From Spirochaetales bacterium (GTDB taxonomy: Bacteria; Spirochaetota; Spirochaetia; ARS1246): a stretch of 64,000 nucleotides of DNA. Shown in pieces: positions 8,548-17,356 of the stretch; the first letter of the stretch is position 1, and each line of letters opens with the position of its first letter. The stretch covers positions 13,430-77,429 of the forward strand of contig NZCE01000003.1 of NCBI GenBank assembly GCA_002688185.1. Direction: 5' to 3'. The notes below the pieces were generated by a model, which saw nothing but the letters and a program-made list of their open reading frames with translations, did no database searches and was not told the origin of the DNA. The translations under genes and the position numbers were made by a program.

Positions 8548-10535
8548 TAAGGAAGGGTTTTGATAATGAGATCGGTGAACTCCGCTGTGCCAAGGCTCCG
8601 GAGAGCCACCTCGACGCCGCTATTGATCCCGAACCAGGTCTTATATCTGATCTTTTCCTCTCGGTCCACTGCGATAGTGACGTATTGATTTACCGGCTCA
8701 TAGAGAATATCTATCTGTCTATAAGTAGTAATCGGTTCAGGGATAACCGCGTCCATCACCCGCTCCATATATACGTCATCATCCGACCGGTATAGTTGCA
8801 GGTACGTGTAGTCGGTCTTGTACACATCCCTGTCACGGGTGAGCCAGACCAACAGTGATTTTCCTAGTCCGTAGCCGCGCTTATCGACGCCGTCTACATA
8901 AATGTGGACACCTATACCAACCCACTCATCGGCCGGATCGGTGGAACGCGCCTTGAACGAGTATAGCACCGGGGAGAGGCCCTGATTTGATGGCAGCAGC
9001 AGCTTTCCAAACAGCATATCCCTATCGAGCTGGGCGGCATAATTCGGACCTACTCGCCAAACTCCGAGCTGCGACACGGAGGTGCCGAATCCTGAATTAA
9101 GGGTTTTTGTAAAGGACGGTTTCATCATCGAAATAAAGCCATTTGTCAGAAGGTCTGACCGGATGCTGACCTCCATATGAGCCATTTGGGCTTTGAGGTC
9201 ATTATGTCTCGCGCTGAGCTCTTCAAGCTGTTTAGAGAGGTGCTCGGTAAGCTGTTCTGCAAGCTGCTCCGCGAGCTGTTCGGCTAGCTCGACGGCGAGC
9301 TGATTGGCAAGCTCCTCAACCTGTTGCTCGGCGGGCCTTTCGGCCGGCTGTTCGGCGAGCTGGACGGCGAGTTGATTGGCGAGCTCCTCAACCTGTTGTT
9401 CCGTATACGTAGCGGTCACCTGTACGGATGTGTCATCAGCAGCGGTGGCCTGCGGATGCTCCTCCCGGGCGGCGACAGCCTGCACAATTGATTCTTCCAT
9501 TCGTGCAAGAGACTTGGCGATGGATTCCTCAAGCTCAACTAATTTGCTGCCTCCAGCTCTGCCGTAATCTTCGATAATCATTTCGAGTTGATACAGAGAC
9601 TGCGCCAGCCTGGTCAGCTTGTCCTCTCCGACGGTTCCCAGTTCCTCGAGGGTTGATTCGAGCTGCTCTAGTTGCGACCGCACCGATACGATCTCATTCT
9701 TTAGTACCTCGAGCTTGTTGAGATAGCTCTGCGCAAGCTCCTCGGAAATGGTGACGGTTCCCTCCTCCGCCGCCTCAGCGACAGACGCGGCATCTTGGAG
9801 GGTTTGTAGGGAATCTTTTAGATTGTCAATCTGCTTCTGAAGACCGTTATTATCACTCTTGAGATTATCGATCTGCTTGAGGAGCGTGGAATTCGTTTCC
9901 GAGAGGCCGGTATTATCGACTTGCAAAATATCAACCCGGGTTCGAAGCCGGCCGGCACTGTCTGAAAGGAGATTGCGAGCGGCAATGACTGCGTCGTACT
10001 TTCCCTGCAACTCGGCTATGTTTTCTTCATACTCAATCTCAACTTCGCTCAGTTTGGCGTTCAAGACATTCGTATCACGACCCGAAAACAATTCACGGAG
10101 TGCATCCGGCAAATCAAGGGTCGGATCAGAGAAAGATCCTCTCCGAGCAAACATCTCTGAAACGGAAATGCCATCTGAGGACATCGATAGCACGCCCCTC
10201 AGCACCTCACCATTATATATAACCCAGTCTATTTCGACGCTCTCGTCGCTGAATGCTTTAATAGTAGCGAAGTCAAGCACGGCATCAATGGGAACCGCAT
10301 TGTCACTCTCGGAGAAAATTTCCGTTATTTCCCAGTATCCCTCGTCGTTTAATGAAATAGTGAGGGAGACCGACCGATCCGGTAGACCCACGTTCCGCAC
10401 GTAAAAGCTTTCAGGACCGCTCTGATCGATCTCCGCCTTGGAAAAGTCTATTTCCGACAGGTCCGGAATCTGCTGCGCTCCTGCGGCAAACGGCAGAATG
10501 ACGGAGAGCAGTATTAGGATCACGTATTTCTTCAT
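8547..10535 (-). CDS. Secreted coiled-coil protein with 24-residue repeats
   Basis: I do not recognise a family. A signal peptide (residues 1-20, ending AAGAQQ) leads to a beta-rich N-terminal region (about 20-160) and a long coiled coil (about 165-435). A beta-rich C-terminal domain of about 220 residues follows, rich in aromatic residues and including a VGIGVHIYVDG strand. Within the coiled coil, the segment QQVEELANQLAV recurs at a period of 24 residues and fades into shorter QLAE repeats. The architecture suggests a periplasmic or surface oligomer with a globular head. A GAGGG ribosome site precedes the start, and the YraQ-like permease follows by overlap. No enzymatic motif is visible. 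Confidence 0.8.
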   Translation of the reverse strand: MKKYVILILLSVILPFAAGAQQIPDLSEIDFSKAEIDQSGPESFYVRNVGLPDRSVSLTISLNDEGYWEITEIFSESDNAVPIDAVLDFATIKAFSDESVEIDWVIYNGEVLRGVLSMSSDGISVSEMFARRGSFSDPTLDLPDALRELFSGRDTNVLNAKLSEVEIEYEENIAELQGKYDAVIAARNLLSDSAGRLRTRVDILQVDNTGLSETNSTLLKQIDNLKSDNNGLQKQIDNLKDSLQTLQDAASVAEAAEEGTVTISEELAQSYLNKLEVLKNEIVSVRSQLEQLESTLEELGTVGEDKLTRLAQSLYQLEMIIEDYGRAGGSKLVELEESIAKSLARMEESIVQAVAAREEHPQATAADDTSVQVTATYTEQQVEELANQLAVQLAEQPAERPAEQQVEELANQLAVELAEQLAEQLAEQLTEHLSKQLEELSARHNDLKAQMAHMEVSIRSDLLTNGFISMMKPSFTKTLNSGFGTSVSQLGVWRVGPNYAAQLDRDMLFGKLLLPSNQGLSPVLYSFKARSTDPADEWVGIGVHIYVDGVDKRGYGLGKSLLVWLTRDRDVYKTDYTYLQLYRSDDDVYMERVMDAVIPEPITTYRQIDILYEPVNQYVTIAVDREEKIRYKTWFGINSGVEVALRSLGTAEFTDLIIKTLP
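9274..9417 (-). repeat. Two imperfect 72-bp tandem repeats inside the coiled-coil gene
   Basis: Two adjacent units of 72 bp share long identical blocks, for example GAGCTCCTCAACCTGTTG near 9382 and its near-copy near 9310. They encode two 24-residue coiled-coil units. Shorter QLAE-coding repeats extend the array toward 9217. The unit is a multiple of three and of the heptad-compatible length, so copy-number change would alter coil length without a frameshift. Confidence 0.7.
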
Positions 10536-10740
10536 TTAACCCTCAGGGCGAGCCCTAAGGGCGAGCCTTGCCCTATTGTGATTTTCGGCATGGCGCGTTA
10601 AAAAACTGAAATCCGCCAAAAAAAAACACAGCTTCCAGAGGTAAATTACAGTGCGGTCGTTTCAATCAAAGTAGTTTTTCAGTGCGCTCCTTTGTATATT
10701 TGATAAAATCAGTATGGTAGGCAACATCGAGGTATTGCGC

Positions 10741-12522
10741 ATGGATCCGACCGAGGTAGGACATCCGGACTATTATCACCGAGTGGTCGATTGCCAGTGG
10801 GCATGCCCCGCGCACACTGACGTTCCCGAGTACATTCGTCTTATCGCTCAGGGGAAATATGGCGAATCTTATCTGCTCAACCGGAAATCCAACGTGTTTC
10901 CAGGTATTCTTGGGAGGGTGTGTGATCGACCTTGCGAACCGGCGTGCAGGCGCCGGAGAATAGAAGAAAAACCGGTTGCCATCTGCCGCCTAAAGCGAGT
11001 CGCCGGTGACTACAAAGACGACGTTAAAACTCATCTGCCGGATGCACCCAGGAAAAAAAACGGCAAACGAGTGGCCCTCATCGGCGCCGGTCCGGCTTCA
11101 CTCACAGTAGCCAATGATTTACTGCCTCTCGGCTATGAAATAGTGATGTTTGAAAGGCTTTCAGAACCCGGCGGCCTTATGAGGACAAATATCCCGGCAT
11201 TTCGACTTCCGATACACGTACTAAATGAAGAAATTGAGATGATTATTGATATGGGTGTAGATTTGCGTCTTAATACGCCGGTAAATAGCCTAAAGGATTT
11301 GCTTAATGAAGGCTTTGACGCGATTTTTGTTGGGTCCGGGGCGCCAATAGGGCGTGGCCTCGATATTCCGGGCAGATACGATACAGAATCGATATACGTC
11401 GGCATCGCTTGGCTCGAGGCAGTAGCCTTCGGTCATATTAATAGCATCGCACCGAAAGTCGTCATTATCGGCGGCGGAAATACCGCAATGGATTGCTGCA
11501 GGACCGCTAAGAGAATCGGTGGTGAAGAAGTAAAGGTCGTGGCTCGAAAACCGTACGAGATGTTGAAAGCCTCAGATTGGGAGCTCGAGGAAGCCGAGGA
11601 AGAGGCCATCGATATTATTACAAATCACGCACCAGAGCGGTTTGTGGTGGAAAATGGCGTGCTGAGTGCGGTAGAGTTTAGCAACGTAACTTGGATTAAA
11701 GATGATTCCGGCAAACTGAGATCTCAGAAAATCAAGGATGTAACTATTCAGTGCGACGCTGCCATTTTGGCCGTTGGTCAGGAGAACGCATTTCCGTTTA
11801 TCGAACGGGATATGGGAATCGAATTTAATGAATGGGGTCTGCCTACAGTCGATCACCAGACATTTCAATCCACGTTAAGCGGCGTTTTTTTTGGCGGAGA
11901 CGCGGCATTTGGACCCCTCAATATTATATGGGCGGTTGCTCACGGACATGAGGCGGCCATATCAATCAACAACCACTGTCAGGGCATATCTCTTCATGAT
12001 CGGCGGCCCCGGGGCATGAATCTTATTAGTCAACGGATGGGGATTCATCAATGGAGCTACAGCAATGAGTGGGATCCGACCAATCGCCGCCGGGTACCAC
12101 ACATGTCCCTGCGAGAACGATTCGTGGATCTCAAGCTGGAGGTCGAAGAAGGTTTTGATCCAGGGCAAGCCGCCAAAGAGGCTGAACGTTGCCTTAACTG
12201 CGATATTCAGACCGACTTTTCAGCGGCGCTCTGCATCGAATGCGACGCATGCATAGATGTTTGCCCGGTGGATTGCCTCACGATTACTAATAACGGCACA
12301 GAATCGGATCTGAGGAGCAGGTTGTCGGCACCCGCTGAGAATACCGATCAGCCGTTGTTTATTTCTGAAAACCTTCCACAGACCGGACGGATTATGGTTA
12401 AGGATGAAGATGTCTGCATCCATTGTGGGCTTTGCGCGGAGCGCTGCCCTACTGGGGCATTTGACATGAAGAAGTCACTTGTAGAGATTCTACACGCCGG
12501 ACAGGAGAAACATGAAGCCTGA
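10741..12522 (+). CDS. GltD-like FAD/NAD(P) oxidoreductase with ferredoxin domains
   Basis: Electron-transfer flavoprotein of the glutamate-synthase small-subunit type. An N-terminal Cys-rich iron-sulfur region (CQWACPAH ... CDRPCEPACRRR) precedes an FAD-binding fold (ALIGAGPASLT near residue 115) and an NAD(P)H-binding fold (VVIIGGGNTAMDC near 240). Two [4Fe-4S] ferredoxin motifs lie at the C-terminus (CIECDACIDVCPVDC and CIHCGLCAERCP). Its stop overlaps the start of the alpha subunit of a 2-oxoacid:ferredoxin oxidoreductase. It therefore probably passes electrons between that enzyme and NAD(P). An ATG at 10714 is also in frame, but 10741 has a GAGGT ribosome site and a TAAAAT -10-like box lies only four bases before 10714. 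Confidence 0.87.
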   Translation: MDPTEVGHPDYYHRVVDCQWACPAHTDVPEYIRLIAQGKYGESYLLNRKSNVFPGILGRVCDRPCEPACRRRRIEEKPVAICRLKRVAGDYKDDVKTHLPDAPRKKNGKRVALIGAGPASLTVANDLLPLGYEIVMFERLSEPGGLMRTNIPAFRLPIHVLNEEIEMIIDMGVDLRLNTPVNSLKDLLNEGFDAIFVGSGAPIGRGLDIPGRYDTESIYVGIAWLEAVAFGHINSIAPKVVIIGGGNTAMDCCRTAKRIGGEEVKVVARKPYEMLKASDWELEEAEEEAIDIITNHAPERFVVENGVLSAVEFSNVTWIKDDSGKLRSQKIKDVTIQCDAAILAVGQENAFPFIERDMGIEFNEWGLPTVDHQTFQSTLSGVFFGGDAAFGPLNIIWAVAHGHEAAISINNHCQGISLHDRRPRGMNLISQRMGIHQWSYSNEWDPTNRRRVPHMSLRERFVDLKLEVEEGFDPGQAAKEAERCLNCDIQTDFSAALCIECDACIDVCPVDCLTITNNGTESDLRSRLSAPAENTDQPLFISENLPQTGRIMVKDEDVCIHCGLCAERCPTGAFDMKKSLVEILHAGQEKHEA

Positions 12523-14335
12523 TGTAAATGATTTTACCGTAAAAGTTTCAAACGTGAATGGCTCCGGTTCCGCGAGCGCCAACAGTTTGCTTTCTAAAAC
12601 CATCTTCCGAATGGGAATCCCCGTATCTGCAAAAAATATTTTTCCGTCAAATATCCAAGGATTACCTACCTGGTACGAAATCAGAGTCAACTGTGATGGG
12701 CACACCGGTCGTTCTCCGGAAATCGATTTTCTCATCGCCATGAATCCGCAAACTTTTGCCCAGGATATTGCCGAGGTCTCTCCCGGCGGATATATCCTCT
12801 ACGACTCGACATGGCCGATAGAAAACGAGCTCATGAGGAACGATGTCACGTTTCTTTCGATTCCCCTTACCGCCTTGGGCGTTGAGTCTTTTCCCGATGT
12901 CAAGATACGGATTCTTATGAAGAATATCACTTACGTAGGTGCGGCGGCAGCCTTTTTGAATATTGATCTTGATGTGATCCGCCGCCTTCTCCGCGAAACA
13001 TATTCGCGCAAGCCACACCTATCGGATGCGAACATGAACGCCATTGAGCTGAGCCATTCTTATGTGAAAGAAAACTTCACCTGCCCGCTGCCTTTCTATG
13101 CAAAGTCCATGAACAGCACCGAGGGAATGATTTTGATGAACGGCAATACCGCGGCGGCATTGGGGTGTCTGTACGCCGGTGCAACGGTCGCCGCTTGGTA
13201 TCCCATAACCCCTGCTACGTCGATAACGGATGCCTTCAAGCAGTTGTGCGGCAAATACCGCAAAGACCCCGATACCGGCAGATTTAACGCCTGCATTGTC
13301 CAAGCTGAGGACGAGCTTTCTGCCGTAGGCATCGCAATTGGCGCCGGCTGGGCCGGCGTGAGGGCTTTTACCCCCACAAGCGGCGCCGGAATATCGCTCA
13401 TGGGCGAGTTTCTTGGATTTGCCTACTACACGGAGGTGCCTATCGTAGTATTCAACGTGCAACGAGCCGGACCTTCCACTGGGATGCCCACACGAACGCA
13501 GCAGGCCGATATTTTGAGCAGCGCTTATGCTTCCCACGGTGACACCCAGCACATTTTACTCTTTCCTTCCGACCCCGAGGAGTGTTTTTATCTTGCAGTT
13601 CAGGCATTTGACGCCGCCGAGCGGTTTCAAACACCGGTTCTGGTCCTGTCCGATCTTGATATCGGTATGAACGAATGGATGACGCCTCTCTTGAAATGGG
13701 AAGACGACTACAGCCCGGACCGAGGGAAGGTGCTTGATGTTTCCGATCTCGAAGATATCGAACATTTTTATCGCTACCTTGATTCTGATAATGACGGCAT
13801 CTGCTACCGGACCCTTCCCGGCGTCCATCCAAATGGAGCGTATTTTTTGCGGGGCTCGGGTCACAATAAATACGGCAAGTACTCTGAGAAGGGATCCGAA
13901 TATATTGAAAACACCGACCGTTTGAGAAGAAAGTTTGAAACTGCCAAGCAAGAACTGCCGGAACCGGTAATTCGGGGCGGCGGAGAGGGACGGATGGGTA
14001 TTATTTCCGTCGGCAGTTGTGATGGAGCCGTCCGGGAAGCCAGGCAGATAGTTGCTGCTGAAGGGTTGGATTTTGACTACATGAGAATCAGGGCATATCC
14101 ATTCTCAGATAAAGTCGATGAGTTTTTGGACAGCCATGAGCGCTGCGTAGTTATTGAGCAGAACCGCGACGCTCAGCTCAGATCATTGCTGATACTCGAA
14201 ACGACAGGCAAAAAGGAGAATATATCGTCTATTCTGAGCTACGGCGGACTACCAATCGACGCCGGTTACGTTGCCAAATCCCTGAAAACGCTGAATGAGG
14301 ATGGAGACAATCATGAGCTACGGAACAAAGCCTAA
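12512..14335 (+). CDS. 2-oxoacid:ferredoxin oxidoreductase, fused gamma-alpha subunit
   Basis: Large subunit of a CoA- and TPP-dependent 2-oxoacid oxidoreductase (2-oxoglutarate or branched-chain type). Residues 1-195 correspond to the gamma domain and the rest to the alpha domain, starting near the motif GNTAAALGCLYAGATVAAWYPITPAT. The YPITPAT signature is the CoA/alpha-subunit hallmark. The fused gamma-alpha arrangement is typical of KorA-type enzymes rather than four-subunit pyruvate enzymes. An AGGAG site sits four bases from the ATG, within the end of the GltD-like gene. The beta subunit follows with overlap. The substrate cannot be fixed from sequence; 2-oxoglutarate or a 2-oxoacid from amino-acid breakdown is most likely. 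Confidence 0.88.
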   Translation: MKPDVNDFTVKVSNVNGSGSASANSLLSKTIFRMGIPVSAKNIFPSNIQGLPTWYEIRVNCDGHTGRSPEIDFLIAMNPQTFAQDIAEVSPGGYILYDSTWPIENELMRNDVTFLSIPLTALGVESFPDVKIRILMKNITYVGAAAAFLNIDLDVIRRLLRETYSRKPHLSDANMNAIELSHSYVKENFTCPLPFYAKSMNSTEGMILMNGNTAAALGCLYAGATVAAWYPITPATSITDAFKQLCGKYRKDPDTGRFNACIVQAEDELSAVGIAIGAGWAGVRAFTPTSGAGISLMGEFLGFAYYTEVPIVVFNVQRAGPSTGMPTRTQQADILSSAYASHGDTQHILLFPSDPEECFYLAVQAFDAAERFQTPVLVLSDLDIGMNEWMTPLLKWEDDYSPDRGKVLDVSDLEDIEHFYRYLDSDNDGICYRTLPGVHPNGAYFLRGSGHNKYGKYSEKGSEYIENTDRLRRKFETAKQELPEPVIRGGGEGRMGIISVGSCDGAVREARQIVAAEGLDFDYMRIRAYPFSDKVDEFLDSHERCVVIEQNRDAQLRSLLILETTGKKENISSILSYGGLPIDAGYVAKSLKTLNEDGDNHELRNKA

Positions 14336-15368
14336 AGTATCGCACCCGAGCCTGCCACCAAATAAGATTGGGCTTCTTGAGCGGGACTATGAAGGCGTCA
14401 TGTCCACCCTCTGCGCCGGATGCGGTCATGACTCGGTGACGGCGGCGATCATCCGGGCAGTATATGAGCTTGCCATTCCGCCCCATCGCGTGGCAAAGTT
14501 CAGCGGCATTGGATGCTCATCAAAAACGCCGACGTATTTTCTTGGAGCCGCTCACGGTGTGAACTCCCTCCACGGCCGCATGCCGTCGATAGCGTCCGGT
14601 GCAAATGCGGCCAATAGGGACTTATATATCATTGGCACTTCGGGGGACGGCGATTCTCTATCAATTGGTTTCGGTCAGTTCGCTCATGTTGCCAGGAGAA
14701 ACGTCAACATGCTCTACGTATTGCAAAATAACGGCGTATACGGGCTGACGAAAGGGCAATTCTCCGCATCCGCCGATTTGGGCAGCAAGCTGAAAAAGGG
14801 TGAAACAAATCAATTCAATCCGATTGATCCGGCGTTGTTGGCCATAAGCCTCGGTGCGTCTTTTGTAGCAAGGTCTTTTTCCGGCGACAAGGAGCAGCTC
14901 ATTCCCCTCATCAAGGTGGGCTTGCGCCACGGAGGTTTCGCCTTCATTGATGTAATCTCGCCGTGCGTCACGTTTAACGATCACGAAGCCTCCACCAAAA
15001 GCTATATGCACACCCGGGAGAATCGTCATGAAGTTGTGCACATGGATTTTATCCAAAAAGCCGAGGAGATTGTGACGCAATACGAGAAAGGTGCGAGCCA
15101 ACGGGTGGTCCTCCACGACGGCACTCCTATCGTGCTGAAAAAAACCACCGACGATTTTGATCCAACCGATCCCATTAGCTCCCACGCGTATATCCGGGAA
15201 AATCAACTCAAAGGACAGATTGCAACAGGGCTGCTTTATATCGATGAAAGCGTAAAGGATATGCATGAGGTGGCGGAAACCGTAGAGACTCCCCTGGTGG
15301 ATGTCCCCTTTGAGAAGCTTAATCCGGGAGCCGGCGCTCTCGAGGAGCTTCAGGCCGCCTATAGATAA
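14313..15368 (+). CDS. 2-oxoacid:ferredoxin oxidoreductase, beta subunit (TPP-binding)
   Basis: TPP-binding catalytic subunit partnering the overlapping gamma-alpha subunit. Visible signatures are CAGCGHDSV near residue 30, the GIGCSSKTP segment, and the TPP/Mg motif GDGDSLSIG followed by QNNGVYGLTKGQ. Cysteines in these segments are those that ligate the catalytic [4Fe-4S] cluster in this family. The ATG at 14313 is chosen because GGAG lies six bases upstream; an in-frame ATG at 14295 lacks a site. At about 350 residues it is slightly longer than simple beta subunits, matching the KorB-type C-terminal extension. It closes the operon; the next gene is convergent. Confidence 0.9.
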   Translation: MSYGTKPKVSHPSLPPNKIGLLERDYEGVMSTLCAGCGHDSVTAAIIRAVYELAIPPHRVAKFSGIGCSSKTPTYFLGAAHGVNSLHGRMPSIASGANAANRDLYIIGTSGDGDSLSIGFGQFAHVARRNVNMLYVLQNNGVYGLTKGQFSASADLGSKLKKGETNQFNPIDPALLAISLGASFVARSFSGDKEQLIPLIKVGLRHGGFAFIDVISPCVTFNDHEASTKSYMHTRENRHEVVHMDFIQKAEEIVTQYEKGASQRVVLHDGTPIVLKKTTDDFDPTDPISSHAYIRENQLKGQIATGLLYIDESVKDMHEVAETVETPLVDVPFEKLNPGAGALEELQAAYR

Positions 15369-15410
15369 CCCTCCGGTTTACATCTCCTCTGTTAGCCGTC
15401 TCGGGCGGAC

Positions 15411-15980
15411 TCAGTCGTGCACCGCTGAGTCTAGCCACCGGCGATACCATTGTAGTGCAATCAGCAGTACTCCATTGTCAAAATCTCCGGTGCCGCCGGC
15501 TTCCATGACTTTTGCTATTTCCACTTCTTCAATCTCGAGCAGCTCGAGGTCATCGAGGTCGAGTTCCTGCACCTTTATCAAATCCGTCGCGAGGAATGTG
15601 TAAACCCTGTTGTTCATAAACGCCGGGTTAGGGTTTACGTTGCCTATTTCTACAATTGATCCGGCTTCACAACCGGTTTCTTCCAAAAGCTCCCGTACCG
15701 CGGCCTTGGCCGGGTCCTCGCCTCTGTGTACTACTCCAGAGGGAAACTCGAGTGTTACCATGCCGCTCCCGTGTCTAAACTGTCTGACCATATACGCCAT
15801 CGTGTCGTTGAGCATGGGGATAATGGTAACCCAATGAGGTGTGTCGGCAATAACAAAAGTTCCCCGCTGTCCCGTCGGCGATTGCCGGATTACGGTCTGA
15901 ATATCAAAAATGCCGAACTTCCGCGTCTTTCCCCACCGAGAATCAGACCATTTAAGATGATTAAATTGATCCTTTTTCAT
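15411..15980 (-). CDS. Nudix hydrolase (ADP-ribose pyrophosphatase-like)
   Basis: Cytoplasmic pyrophosphohydrolase with a perfect Nudix box: a Gly, five residues, Glu, seven residues and RELLEETGC near residues 82-104. The surrounding sequence (VRQFRHGSGMVTLEFPSGVV) resembles the NudF/ADP-ribose pyrophosphatase branch, which uses the YRQFR and EFPAG-type blocks. The substrate is most likely a nucleoside diphosphate sugar such as ADP-ribose. Its start overlaps the stop of the membrane protein gene by four bases (ATGA), placing it last in the kinase-phosphotransferase-radical SAM run. It converges with the oxidoreductase operon. Confidence 0.88.
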   Translation of the reverse strand: MKKDQFNHLKWSDSRWGKTRKFGIFDIQTVIRQSPTGQRGTFVIADTPHWVTIIPMLNDTMAYMVRQFRHGSGMVTLEFPSGVVHRGEDPAKAAVRELLEETGCEAGSIVEIGNVNPNPAFMNNRVYTFLATDLIKVQELDLDDLELLEIEEVEIAKVMEAGGTGDFDNGVLLIALQWYRRWLDSAVHD

Positions 15981-16390
15981 AGCTCAACCGGTAGGAGGAA
16001 CGCTACGCCTACCGCCACTCCCACGAGTCCGGGAACAAGAGGCCATTTTAAAGCTTTGCCGTCCAAAAGCAACGTCACCGGGGTCGCCAGTAGAAATCCT
16101 CCGGAGAGAAAGAGAAAAAAAACTGCGCCCGCGCGTGTACCTGCGATCTCCAGGTCCGAGGCCGTGTACCATACCAACCCGGCGCCGCCACCTGAGAGCA
16201 CGCATCCCAGTACGGACAGCCCGGGTACTTTCGTGAGCAAGGCGACCACGATTAGCACCAGGCCGGCAACAAACGGGATCCATGAGACAATTCCGCCGCG
16301 AGAAAGGAGCTGGACGACGAAAAAGCCCGCGCCGATCAGAATAAGTATGCCGCCGGCAAGAAGAGTCTGTCTCTGCCTATTATCAAGCAT
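15977..16390 (-). CDS. Small membrane protein, four to five hydrophobic segments
   Basis: I do not recognise a family. The 137 residues consist almost wholly of hydrophobic helices (about residues 10-28, 35-53, 58-76, 85-105 and 112-134) with short charged loops. This is consistent with an inner-membrane protein of four or five passes. No transport or enzymatic motif is visible. It overlaps the KamA-type gene by eight bases and the Nudix gene by four, so it belongs to that transcription unit. Confidence 0.7.
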   Translation of the reverse strand: MLDNRQRQTLLAGGILILIGAGFFVVQLLSRGGIVSWIPFVAGLVLIVVALLTKVPGLSVLGCVLSGGGAGLVWYTASDLEIAGTRAGAVFFLFLSGGFLLATPVTLLLDGKALKWPLVPGLVGVAVGVAFLLPVEL

Positions 16391-17354
16391 CCGTAGGTTC
16401 CCCCTCGGCCGGATATCTACCTATTACGCCGTCTCTGCCATGAATCAAGAACCAACCGTCCGGACCTTTTGAAAAGTTCGTCTCGGTGATCTCGGTCTTA
16501 CCCCCTCCGTCAGGGAGATCGACGGCAAACCTGGGCATTGCTATCCGAGATATCATTCCCTTTAGTTCGGAGACTATCTCAATGCTGCGGTCAAGACGAA
16601 CGCGAAAATGGGACGTCCCCGCCGCCAGGTCGCCTTGGAAAAGGTAGTAGGGCTTAACGTGGCACCGTACCAAGGCGCGGAATAATTCCGCAAGTATGCC
16701 CGCGTTGTCGTTAATACCCTTAAGGAGCACGGTCTGGCACATAACAGGCACGCCGTGGCGTAAAATGGTCCGAAGCGCCGATTTACATTGAGGAGTTATT
16801 TCCCGCGGATGGTTGAATTGAGCTATAATCCACGCCGGTGCATTTTTAGCGATTATCGCGCAAAATTCGTCGGTGATTCGGCTTGGGAGAACCGAGGGAA
16901 TCCGGGTACAAATCCTGAGCACGAGCTCGTCTCTTACGGACCTGAAACGAGACAACATTTCGGCAAACGCGCTATCGCTCAAAGTAAGAGGGTCGCCGCC
17001 GGAAAGCAGTACCTCATCAATTTCTCTATGAACCTTTACATAGTTTAGAATGTCCTCGAGTTGTAAGGATGAAAGGGGTCCTGAGCGGCTGCCGGTGAAG
17101 TATCTCCTAAAACAGTATCTGCAATTGATTGCACACTCGTCGGTGGTAAGTGCGAGAACTCGGCTTGGATATCGGTGTATCAATCGAGAAACAGGTGAAT
17201 AGGCATCTTCGTGCAGTGGATCGGCCGACTCGTACGGTAAAACCGTGCCCTCGCTGTCAGTGGGCATGAACTGTCTACGGATAGGATCATCAACTTCCGG
17301 CAGGGCAAGGCCTGAAAAAAAAGGAGTTACCCGCTGGGTAAGTGTATAATTCAT
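16383..17354 (-). CDS. KamA-family radical SAM aminomutase-like protein
   Basis: Radical SAM enzyme related to lysine 2,3-aminomutase and the EF-P-lysylating enzyme EpmB. The cluster motif CAINCRYCFRRYF (CxxxCxxC) lies near residue 83. It is preceded by the family block SPVSRLIHRYPSRVLALTTDEC. A GGDPLTL block for SAM binding (LLSGGDPLTLSD) follows near 125. At 323 residues it is closer to EpmB-sized members than to the roughly 415-residue aminomutases. No efp or epmA gene is adjacent, so EF-P modification is only a possibility. The ATG at 17354 just after the upstream stop fits the family N-terminus better than the outer GTG at 17387. Confidence 0.82.
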   Translation of the reverse strand: MNYTLTQRVTPFFSGLALPEVDDPIRRQFMPTDSEGTVLPYESADPLHEDAYSPVSRLIHRYPSRVLALTTDECAINCRYCFRRYFTGSRSGPLSSLQLEDILNYVKVHREIDEVLLSGGDPLTLSDSAFAEMLSRFRSVRDELVLRICTRIPSVLPSRITDEFCAIIAKNAPAWIIAQFNHPREITPQCKSALRTILRHGVPVMCQTVLLKGINDNAGILAELFRALVRCHVKPYYLFQGDLAAGTSHFRVRLDRSIEIVSELKGMISRIAMPRFAVDLPDGGGKTEITETNFSKGPDGWFLIHGRDGVIGRYPAEGEPTDA

Positions 17355-17356
17355 TC

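Noticed and set aside
9859..10404. Forward ORF of 181 codons opposite the coiled-coil gene
   Set aside because: Low-complexity Ser/Arg product typical of an antisense shadow; the reverse frame has a signal peptide and repeats.
13019..13552. Reverse ORF of 177 codons opposite the oxidoreductase alpha gene
   Set aside because: Shadow of a well supported enzyme gene; no domain seen.
14661..15266. Reverse ORF of 201 codons opposite the beta subunit gene
   Set aside because: Shadow frame without signal or domain; the beta subunit is certain.
15726..16472. Forward ORF of 248 codons across the Nudix and membrane protein genes
   Set aside because: It crosses two supported reverse genes with conserved motifs; the product is Ser/Pro/Arg-rich shadow.
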